A stretch of 42,804 nucleotides of DNA from Muribaculum sp. (GCA_023666965.1 JAMPAZ010000010.1:1-42804), one strand, 5' to 3'. Shown: positions 9,516 to 19,371, numbered from the stretch's first letter. Numbers and translations are program-made. Notes: a model not told the origin generated them from the letters alone.

Positions 9516-10781
9516 ATGGCATTCAATAAACTAATGCGTGCGCTGGGATTCCGAAATGACGACGACTACGATGATACCGTCGACTATCCGTCCGCATTGC
9601 CTTTGCAACAGGTTGCCGCTCAGACTTCTGAACCGGTGCATCACGAAGAGGATGCTCCTGACCGGCTGACAGCATCATCCGAGCAAGCTGAATCGACGGA
9701 ATCGGCGCAACAGATCGGAGAACTTGACTTCCCGCTCACCATTTTCGACAGTTTGTTGCAGGTGTTTAACGATGCGCAGCCCGACTTCATCCGTAAGTGC
9801 CTCGATGTCGATGCGCAAAGACGCTATCTCTACGACAGTATCGACTCTTCATTTAAAGAATATATAGCTCGATATCAGGCTTCGGCTCGCGAAATGGCAA
9901 AGGCTGAGGCTGAAAACTCATTGCTTAAACTGCGTCAGGAAGTGGAGCAACTTCATGAAAGCGCTAAAGATGCCGGTAAACTTGAAGAAGACTTAAAGCA
10001 TCTGAAGATAAGCTCCGACCGCCAAAAACGCACGTTTAACGAGCGCATACGCGACCTCGAAGCCAAGTTGGGTTCTGCTGATGCTGAGAAGGAGCAACTT
10101 CAGCTTGAAATTAAAAGTCTGCTGAATAAGGTCAAGGTCGCTGCTGTCCACGAGAAAGATGCCAAGGCATATAAGGAGGATCTTGACAATCTACGCAAGC
10201 AACTTAAAGACGGTGTAAAGGAAGAGACCGCGCAACTCCGCGAGAGCCTCGAGAATGCCAATCAGCGGGTGACGGCAATGAACGCGCAGAATATGGCGCG
10301 GGAAGCCGAAGCTGAGCGTCTGCGCAAGGAGACCGAATCGCTCAAAAAGCAGATTGACTCGCTTAACAAAGTGATTGAAGATCAAAAGAAGGCCATAGCC
10401 GATACTGAAGCAACGATTGAGTCGTTAAAAGCAGAAAGGGTGGCTCCAGAATCGATGGATGCTCCAACCACGCCTGAACCCGGTATTCAATCCGCGGAAC
10501 TACCGACAGCGGATGGAGCGGACGTGGCTGAGCAACAGTCGGTATCTGATGTTCCCGCCGAGCCGAAGCCCAAACGTAGGAAGCGTAAACCGAGAAAGCC
10601 GTCAACGGCAAAAATTTCGGCGATTGACGAGACTCTTGACGAGACAGAATGGCTTATAGCAACTCCTCCGGAAGGTGTCGTCTCCAAAGCTGTTTCGATG
10701 GTGTCGGATTCCGATTTTGGTTATCAGGAACCTCCACGCAAACAGCCCCCCGTTAACGATGCTCAAATGTCGCTATTTTAA
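9516..10781 (+). CDS. coiled-coil protein with basic tail and C-terminal QMSLF
   Basis: A 421-residue soluble protein of unknown function. An acidic, low-complexity N-terminus (1-65) leads to a short ordered segment (~68-125, LDFPLTIFDSLLQVF). A long heptad-patterned coiled coil follows (~115-305, rich in Lys/Glu/Leu/Gln), then a disordered Pro/Ala-rich stretch and a strongly basic patch (KPKRRKRKPRKPS). The last five residues are QMSLF (417-421), which fit the bacterial sliding-clamp-binding pentapeptide (QL[SD]LF type). DNA-associated work is therefore possible, though unproven. It starts 33 bases after the receiver/ATP-grasp gene, and its stop overlaps an ATG (taATG) of the peptidase frame, so co-expression is likely. 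Confidence 0.85.
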   Translation: MAFNKLMRALGFRNDDDYDDTVDYPSALPLQQVAAQTSEPVHHEEDAPDRLTASSEQAESTESAQQIGELDFPLTIFDSLLQVFNDAQPDFIRKCLDVDAQRRYLYDSIDSSFKEYIARYQASAREMAKAEAENSLLKLRQEVEQLHESAKDAGKLEEDLKHLKISSDRQKRTFNERIRDLEAKLGSADAEKEQLQLEIKSLLNKVKVAAVHEKDAKAYKEDLDNLRKQLKDGVKEETAQLRESLENANQRVTAMNAQNMAREAEAERLRKETESLKKQIDSLNKVIEDQKKAIADTEATIESLKAERVAPESMDAPTTPEPGIQSAELPTADGADVAEQQSVSDVPAEPKPKRRKRKPRKPSTAKISAIDETLDETEWLIATPPEGVVSKAVSMVSDSDFGYQEPPRKQPPVNDAQMSLF

Positions 10782-10849
10782 TGCGGAAATACCCGACTCT
10801 TCCTCATAAAAAACGAATAACAGATAATAATCCAATCACACAAAATATA

Positions 10850-13033
10850 ATGAATATGTTAAAGGCTGTTTTGCTATCCGCCGCCCTTGTTCCAGCCGCT
10901 TTCGGCTTGTCGGCGATGCCTTCGGACAATATTGCTGACTATGTTTATCCTGCTAATGCTGTAAAGTCGCCGGTCGGAATGACTTACATGGCCAACGGCA
11001 AGAGCTATGTGGCTCTTAATGACGATAAGACTAAGATTGTAAGCTACGACATCAAGTCGGGAAAAGAACTTGGTGTGGTCCTCGATGTTACCAATACGCG
11101 AGATTGCCAGATAGATAAAATCGCCGGCTTTAAATTCAGCCCGGATGAATCACATATCCTTGTCTATCCCGAAGCTGAATATGTCTATCGCAGGTCGTTT
11201 GTGGCGGAGTATTATATCTACGAAGTACGCCACAACGTGCTTAAGCCGTTGAGTTTGGAGTTTAAGAAGCAGCAGTCGCCCATTTGGTCGCCCGACGGAC
11301 GCATGGTGGCCTTTGTTGCCCAAAATAATATCTACATTCGAAAATTGGACTATAATACCGAAGTGGCAGTCACTACCGACGGTGAGTTTAATAAGGTCAT
11401 AAACGGTATACCCGACTGGGCTTACGAGGAGGAGTTCACTACTTCTTGCTCGATGACATGGGCTCCCGACAACATGACTTTGTGCTTTCTTAAATATAAC
11501 GAGGCGGATGTTCCTCTTTACTCGTTTACTCTGTATGAGGGCTCGTGTGATCCTAAAAAGCAGTATGCACTCTATCCTGGATCTTATACGTATAAATACC
11601 CCGTATCGGGCGAACCTAATTCAATAGTGTCGCTTCATAGCTACAATATAGATAATCGGTCGACTAAAGAGATTAAGTTCAGCGATCCTAATATCGAATA
11701 TATCCCTCGTATAGAATATGCCTCTACCCCTGAACGGCTGATGGCAATCACTCTTAACCGCGCTCAAAATCGTATTGAAGTATATGCCGTAAATCCTAAG
11801 TCGACAGTCGCCAAGTCGGTATATGTCGATGAAGTGGAAAACGGTTGGGTTGATCCTTCGGCGTGGGAGATGATAAAGCTGTATCCCGACTTTTTCGTAA
11901 TCACTTCGGAACGCAGTGGCTACAATCACCTTTACCAATACAGTTATTCGGGCGCAATGATGAAGCAGTTGACTTCGGGTGATTTTGATGTCACCGACTA
12001 TTACGGTTACGACAAGGCTTCCGCCGCTCACTACTATCAGTCGACAGCCAATCCTCTGAACCGTACGATCAATAAGATTGATGCTAAAGGCCGAATTCAA
12101 GTTTTAGGCGAAAAGGAGGGTACGTCCGTCGCCTCATTCTCTGCCGACATGGCATACTACACGCTAAACTACAGCAATATATCGACTCCTAACGTGTATA
12201 CACTTTGCACTTCTGCCGGAAAAACGGTTAGAGTTTTGGAAGACAATTCGGCGTATGCCTCTAAGTTTACCGGACTCCCGGAAAAGGAATTCTTCACGAT
12301 GCAGTCTGACGGCAACATGCTTAACGGAACCATCCTTAAGCCCGCTGATTTCAACCCGTCGAAGAAATATCCGGTTATAATGTCGCAATACAGCGGACCC
12401 GGGTCGCAGGAGGTTCTCAACAAGTGGAAGATGGATTGGGATTATTACTATGTGCAGAAAGGTTATATTGTCATCTGTGTCGACGGTCGGGGAACAGGTG
12501 GACGCGGCAGTGCGTTTAAACATTCCGTTTATCGCCGTTTAGGACACTTTGAGACTATCGACCAAGTGGCCGCCGCACGTTATGCCGGTACGCTCCCGTA
12601 TGTTGATGCCGACAAAATAGGCATATATGGTTGGAGCTACGGCGGATATGAGACTCTGATGGCTGCATCCGCGACATCGTCGCCCTACAGGGCCGCTGTT
12701 GCTGTTGCACCGGTGACAAGCTGGCGTTATTACGACTCGATTTATACAGAACGCTTCATGCTGACTCCGCGCGAAAACGAAGACGGTTATGAAGAGGGTT
12801 CGCCGATTAATTTCGTCGATCGGATGAATGTCAATCTGCTGATCATGCACGGAACGGCCGATGACAATGTTCATCTCTCCAATACGATGGAATACGTGTC
12901 GGCTCTTCAGATGTCGGGCCGTCTGTGCGACATGTTGCTCTTCCCGAATATGAATCATTCCATTTACGGATGCAATGCAAGAGCTTTGGTTTACACCAAA
13001 ATGCTTGACTTTTTCGATAGAAACCTGAAATAA
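10850..13033 (+). CDS. dipeptidyl peptidase IV (S9 family)
   Basis: A 727-residue secreted or periplasmic serine exopeptidase that removes X-Pro dipeptides from peptide N-termini. A signal peptide (MNMLKAVLLSAALVPAAFGLSA) precedes an eight-bladed beta-propeller (~40-470). The propeller contains DWAYEEEF, the double-Glu motif that anchors the substrate amino terminus. The C-terminal alpha/beta-hydrolase domain has the nucleophile Ser596 in GWSYGGY, Asp in GTADDNVH and His in MNHSIYG. An in-frame ATG at 10781 overlaps the previous stop codon and would add 23 polar residues ahead of the signal peptide. I prefer 10850, but coupling from 10781 is possible. In gut Bacteroidales this class degrades dietary and host Pro-rich peptides. 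Confidence 0.93.
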   Translation: MNMLKAVLLSAALVPAAFGLSAMPSDNIADYVYPANAVKSPVGMTYMANGKSYVALNDDKTKIVSYDIKSGKELGVVLDVTNTRDCQIDKIAGFKFSPDESHILVYPEAEYVYRRSFVAEYYIYEVRHNVLKPLSLEFKKQQSPIWSPDGRMVAFVAQNNIYIRKLDYNTEVAVTTDGEFNKVINGIPDWAYEEEFTTSCSMTWAPDNMTLCFLKYNEADVPLYSFTLYEGSCDPKKQYALYPGSYTYKYPVSGEPNSIVSLHSYNIDNRSTKEIKFSDPNIEYIPRIEYASTPERLMAITLNRAQNRIEVYAVNPKSTVAKSVYVDEVENGWVDPSAWEMIKLYPDFFVITSERSGYNHLYQYSYSGAMMKQLTSGDFDVTDYYGYDKASAAHYYQSTANPLNRTINKIDAKGRIQVLGEKEGTSVASFSADMAYYTLNYSNISTPNVYTLCTSAGKTVRVLEDNSAYASKFTGLPEKEFFTMQSDGNMLNGTILKPADFNPSKKYPVIMSQYSGPGSQEVLNKWKMDWDYYYVQKGYIVICVDGRGTGGRGSAFKHSVYRRLGHFETIDQVAAARYAGTLPYVDADKIGIYGWSYGGYETLMAASATSSPYRAAVAVAPVTSWRYYDSIYTERFMLTPRENEDGYEEGSPINFVDRMNVNLLIMHGTADDNVHLSNTMEYVSALQMSGRLCDMLLFPNMNHSIYGCNARALVYTKMLDFFDRNLK

Positions 13034-13034
13034 C

Positions 13035-14345
13035 ATGGATAGCAGGAGACGTATAGGTGCCAATTCTAACGGAATAAATAGTCTGTGGGTTAACTGGGCG
13101 GAGTCAGTAGGTTCATTGACTTTGGTCATATTTTGCGGATTTTTTTTCAGCAAACTCTGGCTTCCCGCTTTGGTGATTGCGCTGCATCTGCTTATGGTCA
13201 GGCGTAGCCACCGAGTGGCCGCCGACCGCCAAGGCACGTGCAACCTGTTGCCGTTCTTAGTCTCGCGTATTCTGTTTTTCTCTGCTGTGATAATGGTTGG
13301 TATCAATCTTTATTACATGGAGTTTATCAATCCGCAGGAATATGTCGTTGGCACGGCTAACCGGCGTATACCATACGTCACAGTTCTCGTCGTCTCGTCC
13401 GTGTCGGTAGCTGTACTGGGAATTGCGTATCTCCGGAAATACGATTTTGAGTTTTGCTACGACTGTAAAGTCCGCTATGGACTGTCGTCTGAAAGAGGTT
13501 TTCTCGGAAAGCTTTACTCGCAAGAGAGCGGTTATCAAGTACGCCTGTTGCTGATATTTTCAATTTTGGTGGCGTTGTACTCATGGATATACTATGCCTT
13601 GCGCTATTCAAATGTCAACCTTAACAGTTCCGATAAGTTTTTCTACAACTGGTTGCCGGTATGTCTTTATGGACTATCCTTGATACACATGTCGCTCCGT
13701 TACTTCGGCATTTACGCATTTTATCGCCAAAACATAGAGGGAGAGACCGGTTCGAAAGAGTCTATGACATGGCTCCGTTACATAATCATAAGTGGGAACA
13801 ATATCTTTTTGTCACTCGATGACAAGTCCGGCAAATATGATACGCCGGCATCCATGCATATCCCTTACCGCGAACGAGTGATGGCTTACGATGCGGAGGC
13901 TAATTTTGAAAAGTTGATAGGCCGGAAGATGAAGTCGGAAGTGAAGTTTCTGTATGAGAACTACAATTTTCATGCCGACAGCAATATATTTCACTATGCG
14001 ATAATCCTCGACGGCATGGCTATGCTGAACGATACGGAGCTCAAGGGCGAGTGGTTTTCGCTCCACTCTGTAGAAAAGATGATGCGTACAGGACAGGTGA
14101 TGCCGTTGCTCGGTAGTGAGATATACCGAATATATACGGTGACGATGGCATATAAGACGTATGACCGTAATGGGATGCGACTCTACGACATACGCCATTA
14201 CAAGCCCTCATTTCGACTTGATGAGATTAAGAATCTGCTCGTTGACTACAACGATCCGGTTTGGCTCTATGTGGCCAAGGAGAATGAAGACCGACCCTTC
14301 TACCATTTTAGACGTGCTTGGCGGAAATATGTGCGAGGACTTTAA
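13035..14345 (+). CDS. multi-pass membrane protein of unknown function
   Basis: A 436-residue protein that I do not recognise. The first ~235 residues hold five or six hydrophobic segments (about 20-57, 74-97, 113-134, 165-186, 203-225). A CxxC pair (Cys141, Cys144 in CYDCKVRYG) lies in the loop after the third segment. The remaining ~200 residues are a soluble, probably cytoplasmic domain with aromatic-rich motifs (FLYENYNFHADSNIFHY, PLLGSEIYRIY). It starts one base after the dpp4 stop, and its end overlaps miaA by 17 bases, which suggests translational coupling. The architecture resembles a membrane sensor or regulator with a cytosolic output domain, but that is only inference. Confidence 0.8.
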   Translation: MDSRRRIGANSNGINSLWVNWAESVGSLTLVIFCGFFFSKLWLPALVIALHLLMVRRSHRVAADRQGTCNLLPFLVSRILFFSAVIMVGINLYYMEFINPQEYVVGTANRRIPYVTVLVVSSVSVAVLGIAYLRKYDFEFCYDCKVRYGLSSERGFLGKLYSQESGYQVRLLLIFSILVALYSWIYYALRYSNVNLNSSDKFFYNWLPVCLYGLSLIHMSLRYFGIYAFYRQNIEGETGSKESMTWLRYIIISGNNIFLSLDDKSGKYDTPASMHIPYRERVMAYDAEANFEKLIGRKMKSEVKFLYENYNFHADSNIFHYAIILDGMAMLNDTELKGEWFSLHSVEKMMRTGQVMPLLGSEIYRIYTVTMAYKTYDRNGMRLYDIRHYKPSFRLDEIKNLLVDYNDPVWLYVAKENEDRPFYHFRRAWRKYVRGL

Positions 14346-15255
14346 CTGTAATCTTCTTGTCGTGACCGGCCCTACGGCTTCCGGTAAAACCGGAAGGGCG
14401 GTCGACCTTGCACGGCATCTTGGGGGAGAAATACTGAGTGCGGATTCGCGTCAGGTGTATCGCGCGATGGATCTCGGTACCGGGAAGGACTTGGACGAAT
14501 ACGGCGATGTCCCTTATCACTTAATCGACATTTGTCCTCCCGGGTATAAGTATAATCTTTATGAATACCTCAGAGATTTCGACCGTGAATATTCTATGGT
14601 CGTGGAAAGAGGAAAATTCCCTATACTTTGCGGAGGAACAGGTCTGTACGTCGAGTCGGTTGTAAACGGATTGCGTTTGCCGGAGGTGCCAGAAAATGCA
14701 GAGTTAAGGCGGTCGCTTGCCGGAAAGTCGCTTGAGGAGCTTACCGCTATATTGGCTAATATTAAAGTGCTCCATAATGTAACGGATGTCGACACGTGTC
14801 AGCGTGCTATCCGTGCCATAGAGATACAGACGTATTATCGACGGCATCCGGAAGCGTCGGTCGGGGCCTTGCCAAATCCGATGGACAATGTGGTCATAAT
14901 TGGAGTGGATATCGACAGGGACAATCGCCGCGACCGCATTTCCCGGCGGTTAAGGACTCGACTTGACAGTGGTATGGTCGATGAAGTCAAGAGATTGCTT
15001 GACAACGGAGTTGATGCGGAAAGTCTGATTTATTACGGGCTTGAATATAAATATCTGACGAATTATTTAATAGGGCGGCTTTCATACGAACAGATGGTAC
15101 GCCAGCTCGAAATCGCGATACATCAATTTGCAAAGCGCCAGATGACTTGGTTCCGTGGCATGGAACGCCGTGGCTTCCATATCAACTGGATTCCGTGGGA
15201 TTTGCCTAAAGGCGAATTTGTTGACAAAGTAATCGATTTAATACCTCATAAATAA
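14329..15255 (+). CDS. miaA: tRNA dimethylallyltransferase
   Basis: A 308-residue cytosolic enzyme that transfers dimethylallyl from DMAPP to N6 of A37 in tRNAs reading UNN codons. The P-loop GPTASGKT lies at 14-21. DSRQVYRAMDLGTGKD is the conserved substrate loop, GGTGLYVESVVNG follows, and the family's RAIEI and YEYLT-type motifs (here GLEYKYL) are present. Length matches the family (~300). An in-frame ATG at 14284 would add 15 unconserved residues, and the open frame extends to 14161 inside the previous gene. I chose 14329 because the conserved domain begins immediately after it. The gene overlaps the membrane-protein gene by 17 bases and is followed 4 bases later by the next gene. Confidence 0.95.
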   Translation: MCEDFNCNLLVVTGPTASGKTGRAVDLARHLGGEILSADSRQVYRAMDLGTGKDLDEYGDVPYHLIDICPPGYKYNLYEYLRDFDREYSMVVERGKFPILCGGTGLYVESVVNGLRLPEVPENAELRRSLAGKSLEELTAILANIKVLHNVTDVDTCQRAIRAIEIQTYYRRHPEASVGALPNPMDNVVIIGVDIDRDNRRDRISRRLRTRLDSGMVDEVKRLLDNGVDAESLIYYGLEYKYLTNYLIGRLSYEQMVRQLEIAIHQFAKRQMTWFRGMERRGFHINWIPWDLPKGEFVDKVIDLIPHK

Positions 15256-15259
15256 CCAA

Positions 15260-16249
15260 ATGAAAAGTCTCCTCTCTCTCATTCTCCTTCTCTCGCTTTC
15301 GGTTACAGGTGTATACTGCCAAAGGCGCGTTTATTACGACTATGAGTCTTTAGGTTCTAATATGAAATTCAGTCTCGACTCGACGGCGTTGGCCATTGTT
15401 GTAGAAGCTCGGTGTGCTATCGTCGACGAAAAGAATGGGCGTGGAGATAAATATTGGTGGAAGATTGCTTGGGATTATGTGGATAGTGCCAACTTTAAAT
15501 ATGCGAAAATCACCTCGAAAAACAGCGACTTTGGAGACATTTTAGACAAAAGGCAGGTTGTCATTACGGCTGGCAGTGTCACTGGCGGAAAGGATGTCGA
15601 AGCGCATTCGACAACTGTCAGTGAAGATGTCGGGGAAGTACGGCAATTTAATTCCGTTGCTTTAGAGTGGAGAGACGGCCGTCTGAATCTGTTTTTCGGT
15701 GCAAAAACTTTAAACAAGGTGATGTCGATTGTGGAATCTCGTCCTGTTGGGTCGGAGGGGCGTATCTTGTCGTCGTCTCCGGTTGACGTAGAATTTGTTG
15801 TGGTTGAGAGCTTTGCCGATCCGGCAAAGGAGTTGGCTTCCGGATGGACTCTTGACAAGCTTCGTGACAGACTGACGGCTACGATGGATGCAAAGGAGGG
15901 CATTTGGCGCTTCTTTGACCGCGAAACTGATGACCATCGGGCACGCCTTGGCGGTAAATACGCACTTGCTTGCGTCTCTGACGGTGCGGGAGGATATCTC
16001 TTGCTTTATTGCGACGGCGCGGAAGTTAATTCGTCATCATGGATTCCCTTAATGATAAAGGGCCGCCTTAAAGCGACCCAATATGAAAACAATTATGACT
16101 TGATATGGTACGACAGTATGATGGAGCCTTTAAGTGACGAAGATTTCGTCTATTTCAATCTTGAGTCGGCAATGATGACGCTCAATTTTCCAATACATAA
16201 AAGCAAAATTCGGCTTTCTAAGACTCCTGTTTCTCAATATATGTTTTGA
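15260..16249 (+). CDS. secreted protein of unknown function
   Basis: A 329-residue protein with a clear signal peptide (about 1-20, ending VYC-Q) and no lipobox. The mature part is mixed charged/aromatic with beta-rich patterning (WWKIAWDYV, VALEWRDGRLNLFFG, YALACVSDGAGGYLLLYCDG). I recognise no domain or catalytic motif. It begins 4 bases after miaA and ends the six-gene run. Its last 32 bases overlap the 3' end of the convergent PepSY-like lipoprotein gene. A periplasmic or surface role is inferred only from the signal peptide. Confidence 0.75.
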   Translation: MKSLLSLILLLSLSVTGVYCQRRVYYDYESLGSNMKFSLDSTALAIVVEARCAIVDEKNGRGDKYWWKIAWDYVDSANFKYAKITSKNSDFGDILDKRQVVITAGSVTGGKDVEAHSTTVSEDVGEVRQFNSVALEWRDGRLNLFFGAKTLNKVMSIVESRPVGSEGRILSSSPVDVEFVVVESFADPAKELASGWTLDKLRDRLTATMDAKEGIWRFFDRETDDHRARLGGKYALACVSDGAGGYLLLYCDGAEVNSSSWIPLMIKGRLKATQYENNYDLIWYDSMMEPLSDEDFVYFNLESAMMTLNFPIHKSKIRLSKTPVSQYMF

Positions 16250-16652
16250 TTTCTCCCGTTTCTTTAATGTATTCCAGACGGAAGTCAGTGAAGGTGAGTA
16301 TTATGGTTCTCGGCTCGTTGACTGCTTCCATCAAGTCTGAGGTCAGTTCGCGGGCTTCAAGATACTGAAATATTTTGGGCATTTCGTTGAAAATAAATAT
16401 TTGAGGGATGGGAACTCCGTTGCCGTTAATTTCAATCCAGTCATAGTTGCTGTTGAACACCAAGGACGCACCGTTCTTGATGGTGACGTAGTATTCGTCG
16501 TTCTTTTCGTCGTAGCTGCTTATACTTGAGTTTGGATAATAAGTAGTGATGAAAGTGGATATGGGCGATGGCAGCTCGTTCCATAGCGAATCGCTACATG
16601 CAAAGAACATTAAGACGCAGAGTATGGCTGTTAGATATCTTTTCTTAAGCAT
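16218..16652 (-). CDS. PepSY-like (DUF2874-type) lipoprotein
   Basis: A 144-residue predicted lipoprotein. The signal sequence ends in a lipobox-like FFAC with Cys19. The mature part has two short repeats typical of Bacteroidota PepSY-like proteins: a helix, then ISSYDEKNDEYYVTIKNGASLVFNSNYDWIEI-type strands (the stretch at about 44-73), then FTDFRLEYIKETGEIKTYIE near the end. Such proteins are periplasmic and are often linked to envelope stress or sensor kinases. The function here is unknown. The gene is monocistronic and convergent with the secreted protein gene (32-base overlap). A 9-base inverted repeat lies just upstream of its start. Confidence 0.78.
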   Translation of the reverse strand: MLKKRYLTAILCVLMFFACSDSLWNELPSPISTFITTYYPNSSISSYDEKNDEYYVTIKNGASLVFNSNYDWIEINGNGVPIPQIFIFNEMPKIFQYLEARELTSDLMEAVNEPRTIILTFTDFRLEYIKETGEIKTYIEKQES

Positions 16653-16656
16653 AGGA

Positions 16657-16688
16657 GTTATTTAGTGGAGTTTATACGTCTAAATAAC
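16657..16688. promoter_or_regulatory. inverted repeat upstream of the PepSY-like gene
   Basis: GTTATTTAG (16657-16665) and CTAAATAAC (16680-16688) are perfect inverted 9-base arms separated by 14 bases. They begin 5 bases upstream of the start codon. The spacing between arm centres (23 bases) is about two helical turns, which would suit a dimeric regulator; an mRNA leader hairpin is the alternative. Confidence 0.4.
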
Positions 16689-16753
16689 ACTTTTATAACT
16701 CGATTTGTTGAATCGTTAACCAAAAAACGATTGAATAATATTAAAATAGACGA

Positions 16754-16793
16754 AAAAATGGCCTGCTTAATCAATCGTAAGCAGACCATTTTT
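16754..16793 (-). terminator. rho-independent terminator of glgP
   Basis: On the minus strand AAAAATGGTCTGCTTA pairs with TAAGCAGGCCATTTTT, with one G-T type mismatch and a short A/T loop. The stem ends in a T-run, 22 bases after the glgP stop. Confidence 0.85.
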
Positions 16794-16815
16794 GTAATCA
16801 GAGTTTAGTTCGGGA

Positions 16816-19371
16816 TTAAATCCAGCGAACGTAAGCAAAGTCTTGTCTGTGAGGTAGGTTCTTGTTGACCGGATATATTCTGTATGAATAACGGAACACA
16901 CCTGCTTCACGTAAGGTAGTCTTAAGTTCGTAAGTTAAGACGTTTCCATCCTCTGCCACAACCTTAAACGGTTCGGTAGCTACAAACTTTTCTTCGCCGT
17001 TTTCTACGCGGAAGAGCACACCTTCAACGCCAATGCTGTTACCGAGGCCGTTGGTGTCTACCTTTATGGTAATCTTTGCAGAATCGCCGGTTTTTCCAGC
17101 CGAAGCATATTCGTCATCTATCGACACGGCATGTACGCCGTCCCAAGCTGCGTCTACTTTCTCCTTCCATGCCACAATCTCCTTCGCAAGAGCGTAATCG
17201 TGGGCTGCAAGTGCTTTAGAGCGTTTGGCCTCTTTGTCATAGAAGCGATCTATGTAATCGTCGATCATGCGCTTCATGGTGAAGTGAGGAGCAATCTTAG
17301 CCACTGAGTTCTTGATATACTGAATCCATTCGGGTGAATATCCCTTTGAGTTCTTTGCAAAGTAGAGAGGGATGATTTCGTTTTCGAGCATCGAATAGAT
17401 GGTAGCTGCGTCGAGCTGGTCCTGCTGGGCTTGGTCGGTGAATGTACGCTTGTCTGTAAGCGCCCATCCGGCTTGTTCGCAGAAACGATAGCCTTCATAC
17501 CACCATCCGTCGAGTACTGAGAAGTTAAGTACGCCGTTCATTTCGGCCTTTTCTCCGGAGGTTCCTGATGCTTCAAGCGGGCGTGTCGGGGTGTTAAGCC
17601 AGATGTCAACGCCTGATACAAGGCGCTTTGCGAGAATCATGTCGTAGTTTTCGAGGAAAATAATCTTGCCGAGGAACTGCGGCATACGTGAAATCTCCAT
17701 GATTCGACGGATTAGACCCTGTCCGGCTCCGTCGGCGGGATGGGCTTTGCCGGCAAATACGAACTGCACGGGGAACTGCGTATTGTTCACGATGGCCGAC
17801 AGACGGTCAAGGTCGCTGAACAATAAGTGTGCGCGCTTGTATGTAGCAAAACGACGTGCAAATCCGATTATGAGAGCATTCGGGTTTATTTTGTCTACGA
17901 TAGACATGATGCGCGAAGGATCGCCTTGGTTCTTGATCCACTTCTCGCGGAAGTCACGACGAACGAAGTTGATGAATTTGTTCTTCATCGTCATGCGAAG
18001 ATTCCATATTTCTTCGTCGCTTACGCTGTAAATCTTATCCCATACTTTCGGATCGCTCTGATGAGAGTGGAAGTCCTCGCCGAAAGTCTTGGCATAAAGT
18101 TCTTTCCATTCCGATGCGGCCCATGTCGGCATGTGCACACCGTTGGTGACGTAGCCTACGTGTGATTCAGCCCAGTTGTATCCCTTCCAGATTCCGGCAA
18201 ACATCTTCTTCGACACCTCTCCGTGGAGCCAGCTTACGCCGTTGGCTTCCTGGCATGTGTTAAGAGCAAATACACTCATGGAGAAGCGCTCGTTCGAGTC
18301 GGGATTCTCGCGGCCCATGTTCATAAGGTCGGCCCAAGAAATGCCTAATTTTGCGGGGAACTCGCCCATATATTTGCCGAACAAACCTTCGTCGAAATAG
18401 TCGTGACCGGCGGGTACAGGTGTGTGTACGGTATAAAGGCTCGAGGCGCGTACCATTTCGAGAGCAGTGTTAAAATCGAGACCTTTTTCCTGTACGAAGT
18501 CTACCAGGCGTTGCAGGTTGAGAAGTGCGGCATGGCCTTCGTTGCAGTGGTAAAGCTGGTTGTTGATACCGAGTTTCTTAAGCATCAGTATACCTCCGAT
18601 ACCGAGCATATATTCCTGCTTAATACGGTTTTCCCAGTCGCCTCCGTAAAGTTGATGGGTGATCTGACGGTCAAACTCGCTGTTCATGTCGAAGTCGGTG
18701 TCCATCAGATAGAGGCACATGCGGCCTACGTTTACTCGCCAGATATGTGAATATACTGTACGGCCGGGGAACGGTACTTCAAGAATCATGGGAGTGCCGT
18801 CCTCGTTCATCACCTGATCGATAGGAAGCTGGTTGAAATTCTGTGGCTCGTAGTTAGCAATCTGCTGGCCGTCGACCGACAGTGTCTGGGTGAAGTAGCC
18901 ATATCGGTAAAGGAATCCTACGGCGGTCATATTGACGCAGCTGTCAGATGCTTCTTTTATGTAGTCGCCGGCAAGCACTCCGAGACCACCCGAATATATT
19001 TTCAATGCATTGCACAGACCGTATTCCATCGAAAAATATGACACCGAAGGGATGTCTTTGCGCATCGGCACCTTCATGTAAGCCTTAAAGTCGGCATATA
19101 CTTTTTCGATACGTGCCATAAGGACTTCGTCCTTAATTATCTCCTGCAGGCGATCAAATCCGATGTTTTGCAGAAGCATAACCGGGTTTTCGCCAAGTGA
19201 ACGCCAAAGGTCAGGATTAAGATCACGGAAGAGGGATTTGCCCTCGCTGTTCCACACCCACCAAAGGTTGCGTGACATCACTTCGAGGGGCTTCAATTTA
19301 GCTGGTAAGTCAGCTTTCACCATAATGTCGCGCCATACGGGGGCATTAGTGTTGCTTACTTGTAGTTTCAT
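16816..19371 (-). CDS. glgP: alpha-glucan (glycogen) phosphorylase, GT35
   Basis: An 851-residue cytosolic PLP enzyme that releases glucose-1-phosphate from glycogen or maltodextrin. The N-terminal ~100 residues are the DUF3417 region of the short bacterial phosphorylase family (TIGR02094 type; SRNLWWVWN). The catalytic core has [16 protein letters not shown], the acceptor region NEGHAALL, and the PLP motif [14 protein letters not shown], with Lys608 as the probable Schiff-base lysine. About 130 extra C-terminal residues form a beta-rich domain common in this subfamily. It lies 39 bases downstream of the glycogen synthase gene on the same strand, so one transcript should encode both synthesis and breakdown of glycogen. 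Confidence 0.95.
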   Translation of the reverse strand: MKLQVSNTNAPVWRDIMVKADLPAKLKPLEVMSRNLWWVWNSEGKSLFRDLNPDLWRSLGENPVMLLQNIGFDRLQEIIKDEVLMARIEKVYADFKAYMKVPMRKDIPSVSYFSMEYGLCNALKIYSGGLGVLAGDYIKEASDSCVNMTAVGFLYRYGYFTQTLSVDGQQIANYEPQNFNQLPIDQVMNEDGTPMILEVPFPGRTVYSHIWRVNVGRMCLYLMDTDFDMNSEFDRQITHQLYGGDWENRIKQEYMLGIGGILMLKKLGINNQLYHCNEGHAALLNLQRLVDFVQEKGLDFNTALEMVRASSLYTVHTPVPAGHDYFDEGLFGKYMGEFPAKLGISWADLMNMGRENPDSNERFSMSVFALNTCQEANGVSWLHGEVSKKMFAGIWKGYNWAESHVGYVTNGVHMPTWAASEWKELYAKTFGEDFHSHQSDPKVWDKIYSVSDEEIWNLRMTMKNKFINFVRRDFREKWIKNQGDPSRIMSIVDKINPNALIIGFARRFATYKRAHLLFSDLDRLSAIVNNTQFPVQFVFAGKAHPADGAGQGLIRRIMEISRMPQFLGKIIFLENYDMILAKRLVSGVDIWLNTPTRPLEASGTSGEKAEMNGVLNFSVLDGWWYEGYRFCEQAGWALTDKRTFTDQAQQDQLDAATIYSMLENEIIPLYFAKNSKGYSPEWIQYIKNSVAKIAPHFTMKRMIDDYIDRFYDKEAKRSKALAAHDYALAKEIVAWKEKVDAAWDGVHAVSIDDEYASAGKTGDSAKITIKVDTNGLGNSIGVEGVLFRVENGEEKFVATEPFKVVAEDGNVLTYELKTTLREAGVFRYSYRIYPVNKNLPHRQDFAYVRWI

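Noticed and set aside
12539-13306. 255-codon open frame on the minus strand
   Set aside because: It is antisense to the DPP IV catalytic domain and the next gene, has no recognisable motif or leader, and His/Arg-rich composition typical of a shadow frame.
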